Assembly (NCBI GenBank): GCA_029204225.1
Contig: CM055092.1
Location: 46,968,777 to 47,032,776 of the forward strand
From: Diphasiastrum complanatum
Taxonomy: Eukaryota > Streptophyta > Lycopodiopsida > Lycopodiales > Lycopodiaceae
Direction: 5' to 3'
Length of the DNA: 64,000 nt
In this document: positions 38,501-51,319 of the stretch, piece after piece
Position numbering within the stretch: position 1 is the first letter of the stretch
How the letters are laid out: each line of letters starts with the position of its first letter
Notes under the pieces: model-generated
What the model was told of the DNA's origin: nothing
What the model saw: only the letters and a program-made list of their open reading frames with translations
Database searches by the model: none
Program-made: the position numbers and the translations under genes

Positions 38501-40930
38501 TTAGGAACATAAAGAACATTATCAAGATTCATCCTTTTGGATGATCCCACATACAAGGGAATTGTTCCTATTCCACTTGTCTTACATTCTTGACTACTTG
38601 CAATATAGATTGATCTATGTAAATCATTGTAAGAAAGTAAAGTGGAGAATATGTCCTTTTGATATGTCATTTGGGAACTAGCCCCACTATCAATCCACCA
38701 TCAATCATTGGTGTTGTTCTTGGATGATGGTGATTTGTTGGAAACCATCAAGGATGACTCTTCATCCTCCTCCTCCTCCTCCTAATGTGCAATGTTGCTT
38801 TGTTTGCCCTCTTGTGCCTTCTTCTTCTTGAGACATTCTGATGCAAAATGTCCTTTGTTTCTACTAAGAAAACATTTGTACTTGGACTTGTCTTTGATCT
38901 TGCCCTTTGAGCTTGAAGCCTCATCCTCCTCCTTGGTCTCCTTGAAGTACTTATTCTTGCCATTGGTTTTCTTCTTGCCTTTGAATGAGACATTAGCTTT
39001 CTCATCACCATCCTGCAAAGAAATGGCATTCATTCTTGCATTGGTATGCATCATCCTACACTCTTCAGCCACTAATACACTGTGTAGCTTTTCTATAGTA
39101 GGCAAAGTGCCTTGGATTGCAAAGCTTTGGACCAAATTTGTAAAGCCACTCCCTAGACCATTGAGGACAATCTGAACAAGCTCACTATCTTGAATCTTTT
39201 CTCCAATGGAAGCTAACTCCCTATTGAGAGACTTGATTCTTAGCACATAATCCTGTGCACTCTCATCACTTCTCTTCATGCTTTGTAGAATCTGATTCCT
39301 AAGCATGAGAACCCTCGAAGTGTTACTAGACTCATAGATAGATTTTAAAGATTCCCAAGTCTCTTTAGCACTCTTACATGATGATACTTCCCTTAAAAGA
39401 TCATTGCTTACATTCATCTTAATACAGTGAAGTGCAAGCCTAGACCTCTTCTTGTATCTCACTAATTCATATGCACCTAGAGGTTCATCTTCATCATCTA
39501 CTAGAAACTCATAAAGATCCTAGAGCACCATTACTGACTCCATACTCACTTTCCAAATAGCATAATTGGTAGAATTTAACCTCTCACTAGCTTCTAGAAG
39601 GTAGGCTCCCACTGATCCCATCTTACTAGCAAGATTCTACACACAAGATATAGATTTGTTTGAACCTGAAACTCACAAAGGTTTCTAACTTGTAGTGTTT
39701 CACTCAAATGTTGACTTCTAATCCAACAGATGGATTTGTAATCACAGTTCTATCACTCCCTCACAAAGCTGGATTGAAGATCAGATGAGATGAAAACTAC
39801 TCTCAAGCAAATCTTGCCAATCTTGGCTATTTTTGGGCAAAAACTGACTCTATCTCTCTCATTCACTTTGATGTACTTTCAAGACCTGGGAAATCTTTAG
39901 ATTCAATGTCAATGAACTGCAGAGATAAGATAATAATGTAGAAGTTTAAGAGTGGGAAAAACCAATGTGCCAATACAGAATAAATTTAGGAATCGGAAAT
40001 CCAAATAGAAATTTGGTTCTGAATTTTTTATTCGATGATCCAATGAATATGGGTTATTAAATGCTGGTTCAGAGATGTCCACACATGTGAACAGTACGGA
40101 TTTTGATCTTGAGAGAGTTTGGGATCAAATTCCCTCACCAAAACCTGGATACCAGCTCGCCCTTCCAATACTAGCTTTTTGCACCAAAACCTGCTAAAAC
40201 TGGATTAGATTCAAACACTAATCAATGGCCTTGTACTTGGCTCTGATACCATGTGAAAAGTATAGTACTAAGGACCATAAATGGATCTTTGAATGATCCA
40301 CAAGGTGATTGTATGCTTGTTAAACAATCTATCAGAAACTAGTCATCAGAAAACAAGATCTAGTTTAGCAGCTTGATAGGAAACAAGTAGAGAAAATCAA
40401 AGCATTGATCAATTAGTGTAATCCAACTCCACACGTGTGGAAATAAGGCTGTAGTATGGCCTATAGATAGTGTTTACAAAGTGCCAAAGCTGGGTTTCAT
40501 TGGAAATCAAGAGTAATCACCATACAATGAGAGGAAACTCGAGTTTCTCCTTGAGGCTCCAAAAAGTTTCTATCTTCTCACTATGGAGAATGGGAATACA
40601 TAGTAAAACACACTTCCTTTGCTAGTTAGGTGAAAATCCAGCATTTAATAAGGAAGTAGACTCCATTTTCTTGCCCTAATGTAAAAACCCTAGCCTAGAT
40701 CCAAGAGTCATGCTTGGTAGGTACAAATCTCATCATAAATCATGGTCTAGATCCTACAAAGTAGGAATCACTACCAAATGGACACAACCACTCCGCTTGA
40801 CTCGTGGTAACCTACTTTAGGTGTGTATGTACAAGTGGCACTTTGGCCATTCAATTAACCAACAAACAATATTGACAAAATGTACAATATTCTACATGGC
40901 TAGATTTGCCAATGTAGGCAATTTTTCACA
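35546..40930 (-). mobile_element. Copia element C, full-length but defective, inside gene D copy II
   Basis: LTRs are 35546-36225 (680 bp) and 40252-40930 (679 bp), TG...CA, with several differences, so it is older than elements A and D. The imperfect target duplication is ATTGA / GTTGA. Primer-binding site TGGTATCAGAGC occupies 40251-40240 on the minus strand, and the polypurine tract is about 36226-36240. Lineage close to element A. Confidence 0.93.
36230..39621 (-). pseudogene. Gag-Pol of copia element C (broken)
   Basis: All copia domains are present but interrupted. Gag from ATG 39621 has an early stop. The zinc knuckle reads CFLSRNKGHFASEC, so its second Cys is Ser. Protease IDSGASSQMT follows, then integrase (FIDDYSRFCW, LRSDNGGEY, PQQNGVSERRN), RT (KWVFRLKYNQDGSISK, YVDDIILSGND) and RNase H (DLDFAGDKVDRRS). 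At least five frameshifts or deletions separate the open pieces, including loss of sequence near 37300 and 36740. It cannot encode a working polyprotein. Confidence 0.92.
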
Positions 40931-41421
40931 GTTGAGTCGGGCAGCAAAAGGTCTATCTCCTTTCCATATATGTGTTAGTAAATTGTACGGAATCCAAGAA
41001 ATATCATAGCCATGTATTCTTACCAGTAAGGCATCAAGTTCTCTTCTATATACTCACTTACATACCTGAAATCATCACTATTCGCACGTAGAGTTACTAG
41101 GGTATCTATTCTGGCAGTGAACATAGCATAGATGTGATCTATTTGATCAACAAATATTGTGTTGGCCAAAATATTTGCCAACTTTGTCTTTGAAAGATGC
41201 ATCGTGAACGTAATGAGACAATACGAAAGACTATTAGTACGAGCGCAAGTGCAAAGCATTTAACCGAAACTAAGAAAGCCAAGAGAGCAAGAAAAATGTG
41301 TGCTTGAAAATGAGATAAAGTCGTCTTATATAGGAAAAAGTTTTTCAAAAATAGACATGATTTTAATATTGGACCAAATAAGGTCTATTTATAGTAATCA
41401 AATAAATTATACCACCATACT

Positions 41422-44125
41422 TCAAAACAATGTAATATTCTCAATAGATTCTAGTTGTTCATTGTGTGCTATTTCTGAAATGCCATTCTCTTCATTGGAT
41501 GTTCTTTGCCGAGGAACCCACCGCTTCCCTACACGAACCCGAGACATCCTCCATTCCCTATGCCTTGCATTAGTTGTGGATGACTTCCAAGCGGCTCTTC
41601 TGGCTAAATTTGATGAAGAGATCATTGAAGTCAACCCTCGAGCCCGTGTTTCTTCGATGTTTTGTCTGCTCAAAACTCCTCTATAAAACCACTGAAATAT
41701 CTCTACCAAGGCATTGCTAAGACCTTTACCTCCACCGTGTCTTGAATTTTTGAAATACGCAGCCTTGGCCCTGTAATGATTCTTCTCCATCCCTTGGGTA
41801 TTCCAAATAGCCAAAGATCCATATGTCTTTAAAAACCAAGGTCCATGAGCGTACAAAATGTGCTGCTTGCAAAAGAATCTAATTAGTACATTTCACTTGG
41901 ATAGAACTCACAAAAAAAAATAAAGACAAAACATTGACCATATAATGAGTGATGTGTGTTTCTCCCCATGCATCAATCATGAATTGAGTGAATGCTTGTA
42001 CTTCCATCTGATATCTATCGTAATCTTCCTCCCTCAAGTCTTTTTTATTGATAGTCAGTGACAAAGCATCAAATGCTTTCCACACCTTTGCACGTGTGGC
42101 AGCCATACGAGGATCTGAGCCAATATTTGTTGTGCATTCACACACTCTCTTCCAATACTCCCATTGAAGACTACTTTCTCGTCCAGTATGATTTGACAAG
42201 AAATGCCTTGCTTTTGTGCCCTCCATGAAAACTTTTGCTGGCAAGTCTTGAGTTTTTTCCACTCAACTCAACGTCCTTGGAAAGATTCACATGGCCTCCG
42301 TGAAGTCCCATTTCTGATAACACTATCTCTAGATTTTGAATGCTAACATCCGCGCGTGATTTGGATTGCATATTCCATGTATAGCAACAATGCAAATATA
42401 ACAACTTGTCCAATATCCACAATTCACCATGCATCGTGCAAAAATGGACTCTTTCGAGAGGAATCTCTAATACGGGACTCCATGCTTTGTCTAGATTGTG
42501 CCTGTTTGGTGGAACTCGTTGGTTGCAATGCAACACACCTTTATTTCGGCCACTTTCAAACATACAATATATGCAAAAACGTTTGGCATTCGCACCAAGC
42601 CCGCAACCAAACATGCATTTTAGGGTCTTCAAATTGGCAACTAAGTGCCATTCCACAGTAAAATTTTGCCCATCAACACTTAGCAATTGTCCTCCATTTT
42701 GTGCTTGTATTACCTTGGATATATTGCATCGTTCAAATACCCACTTCAACACATCGTGTGTCTCTTTATGAACTTCGAATGTAGCTATGATTTTCGGATT
42801 GCACACTAAATTTATTGGACTCACTTCCAGTTGACTCCTGCAATGCTTTCTTCATCAACGTGATTGTGACACGTTCTAGTTTGCGACCTTTTACGATCTC
42901 CGCTTCATCCAACTTAATGACAAATATAGCTTTGCCTCCAATATCTGCAATACCAAATTCCTGTATATAACATACAATAATTGTTGCTTACGAAAAATAG
43001 AAAAATAATAATTGAAATTGTTGTGAAACGAACTCACCATCTCTTTTGACATTGTAATGTCGTATCATCATTGCTTGGACCTTTTCCAAATCCAAAAAAA
43101 TATTGTTGTATTGGTTATAATAAAAACGAATAATAGATCCCTTTTGCTTGCTGGATATTTTAAAAGTATCATGAATATGGAAGAATTCACCTAATTCATT
43201 TTCTATAAATGAATTGCATTCTCGCTTTGTAGTTTGAAGCAATTTGTAAGCAGGTAATATTTGATGTCGTTTCAATCCATTTTGGTCAGATTTTTTCATA
43301 AATTTTTTCAACGCTCTATATCCTTTTCGACTCGCACCTCCTTGATCACATGCATAAACTATTTATCTAACATTTGGATCCGGTTGAAACCTGGTAGCAA
43401 GTCTTTTTGCAATCTTTAAACGAAATGAATCACTCGTTTCATTTTCCACAATTTGCATCAAATCTTTACCCTTCCTGAATTGCTTCATATGTTTGGTGCT
43501 TTGGGAATGAACTCCGACCATGTTATTCAGAAATTCTTTCGTCAATCTCTTGCGTCTCTTACTAGCACCACCACCCAATGTCAGATTATCTAGTTTGCGC
43601 CTTTTATTATTGTCTTTTGATTGGTCATCCGTTGAGACTCGACGCTTTCACTGAAATCCATATATTATCTTTTGAAGACTAATGTTTAAAGATTGCAATT
43701 CCTCAAACTTTGTGAAGATCTGGTGAGCTCTAATTTTAGATTTGTTATCTCTTTAGCCAATGTCTGATTTGTTTGCCACAATGATTTTAATTGCTCACTC
43801 ATGTATGTAATATGAAAGGGTTTGCACTATTCGCTAGCATTTCATCTTGGATTCTTCGAGAATCCGTAACTTGACAGTAGCCAAGAAGTCCGTTGGCACC
43901 ATCACCAACGAACCTTAACAAACTATGTACATCACAAAATTGAGGAGAAATATTGGTCAATGGATTAGGTGGATACAAATCACCTTTTACTCATAGATCG
44001 ATATTTTTCATTCCTTTTAACCTCCAACAATGCATTTCGTATGAGTTCAGGTTAACACCCCATGCAGCTTTGGTTGTGGAATACTCCTTCTCTAAGTTCA
44101 CATGCAAGTGACATTTTGTTCCCAT
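41422..44125 (-). pseudogene. Transposase-like gene T, copy II (most complete, lightly damaged)
   Basis: Starts at ATG 44125. Parts in order: an N-terminal domain (NIDL...GDLYPPNPLTNIS, GANGLLGYCQ), a coiled-coil-like piece (about 43810), a basic region (SKRRKRLTKEF), a domain ending at HYNVKRDG before an intron (donor about 43035), and AIFVIKLDEAEIVKG, then HKETHDVLKWVF. Next come EWHLVANLKTLKCMFGCGLG and a CIYC pair, ERVHFCTMHGELWILDKLL, AKVWKAF, THITHYM-type end, an intron, and GSLAIWNTQGMEKNHYRAK, RHGGG, EIFQWFYRG. A basic tail ends at 41422. Candidate DDE residues: Asp of KLDEAE, the position before LKTLK (Asn here, Asp in copy I) and Glu of QGMEK. Damage: in-frame stops near 43960 and 43370, and frameshifts near 42800 and 42250. 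The family resembles CxxC-bearing DDE transposases known mainly from animals; exact superfamily unknown. Confidence 0.75.
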
Positions 44126-44499
44126 CTTGAAAACGTCTGAGGTCCAAGAAGATCTTCAAAAACGAATTTGGCTTAATGTTAGTTTGAAGTATGCATTTAA
44201 AATGAGCTAGACATGGAGTATTGTGTCATGCCTAGGTCCTTTGTGTTGTACTTTTGGGATGACATTCAATGATAGGCTTTGTCCTACTCTAAGATTACCC
44301 TAGTATAGTCTATGTAATAAACCTACAAAAGTTTATGAAAATAGATCCTAGAGATAGCTCTTAAATCATGCTCACTCTATGTGGCAACCCATGGTAAAGG
44401 TGCCATGTAGGATGGATTAGCATTACACTAATTATGATTAAGAAACTTGTTTAGGCAAGGAAGAGGCCCTTTTTGAGTTCAGAAAGGGCCCTAATGCAT
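44126..44499. other. Spacer
   Basis: No gene supported. Upstream side of transposase-like copy II; no clear TATA box identified. Confidence 0.4.
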
Positions 44500-44865
44500 A
44501 GCAGCGCGAGATGTTTCGCCATACACATCACATGCATTCTCAAAGATTTGCAAAAATCTTTGAGGGTCCAAACTATCATCAAGCTCGGGTAGATCTAACT
44601 TGGGTGTACGTCTCTCATGATGAGCATTGTTGGTAGCAGAAACTCCATTCAGGTGTGTTCTGGCATGGGATGTTTCAACACCATGAACATGGGTTGTGAA
44701 GACTCGGCTCTATCAGATTCTTGTTCCTCTAGTGGGTTTGTGGATGTCTCGTAGGGTAGGGATTGCATTCGGTAGAACCTATGACGTCTGATTTGTTTAA
44801 CTATAGGGGACCTGATCTCGTATGGATAATCTTTTGGGATTTCGAAATCTGTATGTTGGTCCATT
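44500..44865 (-). pseudogene. Gypsy-like Gag fragment
   Basis: The minus strand reads RRTPKLDLPELDDSLDPQRF then LQIFENACDVYGE, the pattern of a Ty3/gypsy capsid start (P-F/L-D-G-x-LDP-x-x-F/L). An adjacent frame upstream (44864-44649) has ordinary composition, and a frameshift separates them. No protease, RT or LTR of a gypsy element is visible nearby. Confidence 0.55.
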
Positions 44866-44869
44866 GGGT

Positions 44870-45160
44870 ACGGTTGTGTCTTTTTTTGTGTTGGATATGA
44901 GTTTCTGGTGTTTTGGGATTTTTTAGAGTTGTTGCTGTTTTTTGATTTTTTAGGGTTTTTTGTGTTTTGGATTTTTTTGGGGTATTTTAGGAAGTCAAGG
45001 AGAAATTCAATATGAAAAGAGCTTTTCTATTGGTCTGGGTGTTATTTTTTGAAAAAAAAATTTGGTGTTCATGTCTTTTTTTTTTTTAGGCTCGAAGATG
45101 TTGGAAAGATGGTAGTTCGGTCAAAATGGCAATCAGAGGTCTCGTTTGAAAGTTGTGTTT
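44870..45160. other. T-rich spacer
   Basis: T- and G-rich sequence with repeated ttttttggg-type words. No gene. Confidence 0.4.
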
Positions 45161-45545
45161 TTTGGTCTTGATCATGTCCGGTCGAGATGGGAGTTAATTG
45201 CTCCGGTCAAGAATTGACCTAATTGCTTTGATCGAGATCTGATCAAATTCCTTCGGTTGAGATTTGATCGCTGTCTTCGGTCGAGATTAGATACAAACCC
45301 TTCGGTCAAGATTTGATCGCTTCCTTCGATCGAGATTTGATAGAAACCCTTCGATCGAGATTTGATAGAAACGCTTTGGTCGAGATCTGATAGAAACGCT
45401 TCAGTCGAGATTTGACGCGACGCTTCGGTTGAGATTTCAGCGGAATGCTTCGGTTGAGACTTGAGACAAGCCTTCAGTTGAGATTTGACAGAGGCCTCCG
45501 GTTGAGATTTGATAGAGGCCTCTAGTTGAGATTTAACACAGGCCT
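45160..45545. repeat. 24-25 bp minisatellite, left part
   Basis: About 15 degenerate tandem copies of a unit like TTCGGTCGAGATTTGATAGAAACGC, drifting to TCCGGTTGAGATTTGACACAGGCC on the right. The array continues at 51975-52090; copia element D sits between. Confidence 0.88.
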
Positions 45546-46195
45546 TGTGAAAAATACAGATCCTAAGTGGATCTAAACTCCAAGATCATTGGCTTGAATG
45601 CTTGCACTCCAAACTACATAAGCTAGGAATTGGCAACACATTCTATGCTACCTAGAATGCAAAGAACTTGATCAAAAAGCATTTATCACAAATGGAAACT
45701 TCCATAAACATCAAGTGCGGCCCAAAATAGCATTATACAGTCCATAATACATCAGCCTACCACTTTTGGAAAGCACCTAAGATCATACACAATAGCTTGA
45801 AGACAATACACACAACAATGCTCTCAATGGAGGAAGAAACAATGACAATGATCTATTGATCTCAATGAAGCATACAAAAGGTTTTTCCAACCTGTTCTCC
45901 ACGACTTCCCTACTATTTATGGATGAGGAAGATGACTCTCTCTCCTCTCTCTAGAAGGTACTTGACCCTAGATATTCCCTATATAGGAAAAATAGCTAAA
46001 AATGGCTTATATGACCAAAATACATCAAAATGGTCTCATTTTGAAGGGTATGAAGTTTGACACTTCATCATACTGAAAAAATACAGTAAATAAAAACATT
46101 GTGGCCTGGTTCACACGTGTGAAACTCCAGAACCAAAACTATTTACAATTTTAGCCAATTTAGGCCTCAAACTAGCTAGGAAATGTTGACAATTT

Positions 46196-47179
46196 TCACA
46201 CTCCCTCTTCAACATTGGATGCTAGTTTCAACATAGTCTTTGAGCACATTCCAAGATTAGATCTATGCATTAAATATAGGTCCTTTCCCAATGGTTTGGT
46301 GAAGATATCAGCCACACACTCCTTTGAAGAGACATGTTGAAGCTCCACCTCTTTGGCAATGACTTGATCTCTCACAAAATGGTGAGCAATCTCAATGTGC
46401 TTGCTCCTTGCATGAAAAACAGGATTGCTTGCCAAGCTTTGGGCTGAAAGGTTATCACAAAGTATGATTGGAGTCTTCTCTGGTTCCAGCAAGTGAAGAT
46501 CCAATAACATCCTCTTGATCCAAAGAATCTCCTTGGTGCATGTTGTTAATGCCTTGTACTCGGCTTCGGTGGAAGATAGAGAGATAGTTGGTTGCTTCTT
46601 TGATAGCCATGAGACCACTCCATCTCCAAGATAGATTGCAAAGGCACTTGTTGACTTCCTATCCATTTGATCACCTGCAAAATCTGAATCTGAAAATCCA
46701 CAAAGGTTAGGTGTAGTACCTCCATACAAGATGCCAAAATCTCTAGATCCCGAGATGTATCTAAGTACTCTCTTTCCTAGCTTCCAATGAGCCTCACTAG
46801 GATCTTGCATAAATTGACTTAGTTTACCAACCACAAAGCTTAGATCAGGTCTTGTGATGGTTAACCATATAAGAGATCCTATTAGCTTTCTATAGAGAGT
46901 AATGTCCTTGAAGGATCTTTCATTACTTCTTGTAGTTAGCTTTACATTTGATTCCATAGGAGTAGAAACAACTTTACAATCTTCCATATGAAACCTTTTT
47001 AGAATAGAGTTAACATACTTTTCTTGACATATGAATGTAGATTTAGAAGTTCTAATAATCTCTATTCCTAAGATATAATGAAGTTTACCAAGATCTTGAA
47101 TTTCAAACTCTCTTTTGAGTGCCATCTTGATTTCATCTATATCTAGATTGTTACCACCACTTAAGATAATGTCATCCAT
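46196..47179 (-). pseudogene. C-terminal RT and RNase H of element D (after frameshift)
   Basis: Open frame starting at the second half of the reverse-transcriptase active site (DDIILSGG) and continuing through LHYILGIE, TRPDLSFVVGKLSQFMQ, SDSDFAGDQMDRKS, STEAEYKAL and KHIEIAHHFVRD to the pol end. It is separated from the upstream frame by a frameshift at about 47172-47182 and would not be translated in the normal reading. Confidence 0.93.
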
Positions 47180-50147
47180 AGATCAAAAGTAAAGTGATAT
47201 CATTTTCATTCAATCTAAAGTAGAGAGAATGATCATACTCACTCATAACAAAGTTTTGAGAAAGTAAGAAGGAATTGAGCTTAGCATACCAACTCCTTGG
47301 TGCTTGCTTTAGCCCATACAAACTCTTTTGGAGATAGCACACATGATTAGGCTCATCATGTGAAACATAGCCCTCGGGTTGCTCCATGTAAATATCTTCT
47401 TCAAGATCACCATTCAAGAAGGCATTAGTAACATCCATTTGCCACATATCCCAATCATAAAGAGTTGCAAGAGAGATTAGGATTCGAATAGTTACCATCT
47501 TTGCCACGGGTGCAAAGGTCTCATCATAGTCAATACCATATTCTTGAGCATACCCCTTTGCCACCAACCTTGCCTTGTACTTGTTGATTGATCCATCTTG
47601 ATTTGTCTTGATCTTGAAGATCCACTTACAACCAATTGCCTTCTTGTCCTTTGGAAGCTTTACCAACCTCCATGTGTTGCTTTTGATGAGTGCTTGATGC
47701 TCATGATCCATGGCTTGGATCCATTCCTTCTTTTGAATTGCTTCACCTACACAAGTTGGTTCATCAAAAGAGGTAAGAAAAGCAAGGTTAGAGTTGTCCA
47801 CCACTTGCTTTCCTTTTTCATCATAGGTTAGCCTTGATGGCTTAGCCCTTTGCCTTTGAGTCTTCCTTGAAGTTTGCTTTGGAGTGGCATCTCCATCTTC
47901 ATCCAAGACATCTTGCACATCATGATGATTAGTAGGCACATCAACATCAACATCAACAACATTGGAAACATTCTCTTCATGAAAGATGACATCCCTACTT
48001 ATGACAACTTTCTTTGTAGAAGGAATGTACACTTTGTAAGCCTTGCTTACTTCACTATAGCCAACAAACACACCCTTCTTTGATGAAGGATCTTCTTTAG
48101 TTCTATCATCAAGTGTGATATTGACAAAACATGTACATCCAAAGATCCTACAATGCTTGACACTCGGCCTTCTACCATAAAGAACCTCATGAGGAGTTTT
48201 ACCATCCAAGGAAGCACTTGTCCATCTATTACATAGATAGTTAGCACATGCTAAAGCTTCCCCCCAAAAAGACTTAGCAAGATTAGCATGTAGTCTCATT
48301 GCCTTGGCACATTCACAAAGGATTCTATTCTTCCTCTCGGCCACTCCATTCTGTTGTGGAGTCCTAGGACTAGACATCTCCCTCTTAATCCCATGTGCTA
48401 TACAAAAGTCTTTGAACCTATTTGAGGTGTATTCCCCTCCATTATCAGATCTTAAGCATTTGATCTTTGTATTGAATTGGTTTTCCATTTCATTCTTGAA
48501 CTTGACAAATGCAGCAAACACTTCATCCTTACTTTTAAGAAGATAGATCCAAGTATACCTACTAAAGTCATCAATGAAAGTTGCATACATCTTTGCCCCA
48601 CCATTGCTAGTTGTACTAGAAGAATGAATATCAGAATGCACAAGTTGAAAAGCTTCTTTAGATCTAGAAGTAGATCTAGAATAAGCAAGTCTATGAGATT
48701 TGGACAAGGCACAATGTTCACAAACACTATTGTTTGCAACAAGACTTTTAGGGAGACCAAGAACAAGCTCTTTCTTTGCCATTACCTCCAAAGATTTGAA
48801 GTTGGGATGGCCCAACCTCTTGTGCCAAACTTCTTGGTTTGTCAATTGCTCCCTAGCCATACATCCTTCATGATTAGAGATCACACATGCATCAAGCTTG
48901 AAAAGTTTACCATGCCTCCTACCTTGAGCAATCAAGGATCCACATTTACTTATCAAACATGCATCTCCAATGAACTCCACATCAAGTCCTTTGTCAATCA
49001 TTTGACTTACACTAAGCAAATTCTTAGTGATTGAAGGAATGTACAAAACATTTTCAAGATTTGCTTTCCTATTTGTTGAAAGGGAAATAGGAATAGTGCC
49101 TATGCCTTTGATGTCACATTGACCATCATTTGCAGTGTAGATGATGTTACCTTCTCCCTCATAAGACAATAAGGATGTAAAGTATTCCTTATGTCTTGTC
49201 ATGTGAGATGAGGCTCCACTATCAATCCACCAAGGATCATTATCATCTATGTTGGCTAACAAACTTGAAGTCATAACAAGTGATTCACATGTGTTATGTT
49301 CTTCCTCATCTATTGTAAGATTTCCTTGCCTCTCTCCTTGCTCTCTTTTCTTCTTATAACATTCATTTGCAAAATGACCTTTTATCCCACAATAAAAGCA
49401 CTTGAACTTTGACTTATTGTTCTTAGTAGAAGAGGAAGAGGAAGAGTGATCATCATGATCAAAGTTACCACCTTTGGACCATTTCCCTTTGCCTTTACCT
49501 TTGCCCTTGAATTTGCCTTTTGTGAAGAAAGCCTCTTCACCTCCACCTTGCAAGGATGCACCATCAAGCTTTGATTGCAACCTATGTTCTTCAGCCAATA
49601 AGATTTCTTGCAAGTCAACCACACTTGGCAAGACTCTTTGAATGGCAAAACTTTGCACAAGGTTAGCATGTTCATTTAGCAAACCATTCAACATAACTTG
49701 GACTATTTCACCATCTTTTATGTTCTCATCAATGCATGCTAAATCATCACTTAGGGACTTAACTCTCAAGATAAATGCATGAGCACTTTCACCTTCTCTT
49801 TGCCTACTAGAAAATATTTGTCTCCTTAGGGTCAATACCCTAGATGTGGACTTTGATTCAAAGAGCTTCTTTAAGGCATTCCATGCCTCACTTGCACTTT
49901 GACACTTTCCAACTTCCTTGAGAAGTTCATTTGTAACATTCATTTTAATGATATGAAGAGCCCTTTTGGCCTTCTTATCAAACCTTTGTTGCTCTTGAAG
50001 TGTGAGAGGTCTCTCTTCAATTTCTGCAACTATGTCCATGAGTTCATTCAACTCAAGTAAGGACTCCATCCTCACTTTCCAAGTAGAGTAGTTTGATGAA
50101 CTCAACCTTTCACTAGACTCTAGCATGATCCCACCATTGGAAGCCAT
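47172..50147 (-). pseudogene. Gag, protease, integrase and N-terminal RT of element D (991 codons)
   Basis: Copia polyprotein starting MASNGGIMLESSERLSSSNY. Shows gag, a zinc knuckle CFYCGIKGHFANEC, protease WWIDSGASSHMT, pre-integrase VWHKRLGHPN, integrase (FIDDFSRYTW, LRSDNGGEYT, PQQNGVAERKNR) and RT to LLLIYG-stop. A two-base loss inside the catalytic YVDD codons shifts the frame. Everything else is open, so the lesion is recent. Gag and protease could still be made; reverse transcriptase cannot. Confidence 0.94.
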
Positions 50148-51319
50148 GATTCTAATATTTCTTCAACTTTTAGGTTCTGTCCTAAAGCACTTAGCACTCA
50201 CTTTTCTCTCAACAAATGATAGATAAAGAGATCTATGAAGATTTAGGACCCTAAAACACTTCTATCTTGAACCTAGATGGTTTCCAAGCATAGAAAGGAA
50301 GATTGAAACACATGCAACACTTTGCACACACTAAGAATGGATTACAAAATCAAACCAACCTGAACACACTCTTGCTTAAGCTCTCAAACTTTCCAGCAAG
50401 TGACCAAATCAAGTTATGGTGTGAAGAGTTACTTGCATTCTTAGAAAATACCCAAAACTAGGATGCCAAGATTACCTAGTAATGAACAAACTTGATCAAC
50501 ATATGATCAACACACTAAGATATTGATTCAACCTGTAAAACCACATGTAAACCACACTTCTAAAAGTTTATAAACTCCAGCAAGTGATAATTACAAGATT
50601 TAGAGGTGAATGAATGAGCACACTTAGTGAATCACAAGACTAGCTTCACTATCTTGTCAAATCTTGGTGTTTAGATGTAGATCTAAGATCACTTCACATG
50701 AGAATGTTCCTCAACCTGTTAAGAACCTGAAAACACACTTGCATAATGGTTAACACCTTCCAGCAAATGCTCCAATCAAATTACATAAGGAGAGTTACTT
50801 ACATGCTCAACAAAGTACACCAAAATTTATGCCAAAATTGATGACAATCTTTACAATATGCTCTTCACAATGGAGCTTACAATATGTTCACCCAAAAAAG
50901 GGGATCTTTCATCCAAATGGGAGCTTTGCTCAGCCTTTAGGAGAATTACAACTCACTCAAAAGAGCATTTGTCATCCACTTAAGGAGAAGTTTCATCCAC
51001 TTAAGGAGAGTGTTCATCCAAGAATGGAGATTGTCAACAATAGGATTGAAAAGAACATTGTTAGTATTGAATATGCACAAGCCTCACAATCACAAATGAT
51101 TAGGTGTTATGATCTGATCCAAAATAGTTTCTTTTCAGCCTCTGATCTTCAATAGACCTGAAATATGCTTTTGATCCACAAGTTCAACTCACAAAACAAA
51201 GGTTAGTAAGATTTTATCAACAAAGCAATGCAAAATCATGCTAGAACTTGATCAAACATCCAAATATCACCAAAAATGGAATACTTACTGTAAATAGAAG
51301 CCAACCAGCTCTGATACCA
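50148..51319 (-). promoter_or_regulatory. Long untranslated leader and primer-binding site of element D
   Basis: About 1.17 kb between the PBS (51319-51308) and the gag start. It holds short direct repeats, for example ttcatccacttaaggag-type words near 50960-51020. A 108-codon plus-strand frame here is antisense to the leader and is not called. Confidence 0.7.

Larger units (their letters stand above)
34347..41202 (-). pseudogene. Acidic-protein gene D, copy II, split by copia element C
   Basis: Homologue of the intact gene D at 58.3-59.8 kb. The minus strand starts at ATG 41202, reading KLANILANTIFVDQID, parallel to KLDKFLSDPGVLDRTE of copy III. It runs to the copia insertion at 40931 and resumes at 35545 with RFVSHLGNEYFLELMRDQ. 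Removing the copia leaves the frame continuous across the target site. An acidic central region follows, then an intron (34873-34779) with a GC donor, and a last exon starting YAVEIDSFAMRSGGSRED, parallel to DTIEVDDFATRRGGARG of copy III. Frameshifts near 41040 and 35215 add to the damage. A TATA-like CCTATATAAG lies at 41340-41331. Function unknown. Confidence 0.75.

Noticed and set aside
41422-44125. KDZ (Kyakuja/Dileera/Zisupton) or plant MULE transposase
   Set aside because: ULP1 association is suggestive, but I see no KDZ- or MULE-specific motif. The family is left open.
50829-51155. 108-codon plus-strand frame in the element D leader
   Set aside because: Antisense to the retrotransposon leader and built on short direct repeats.
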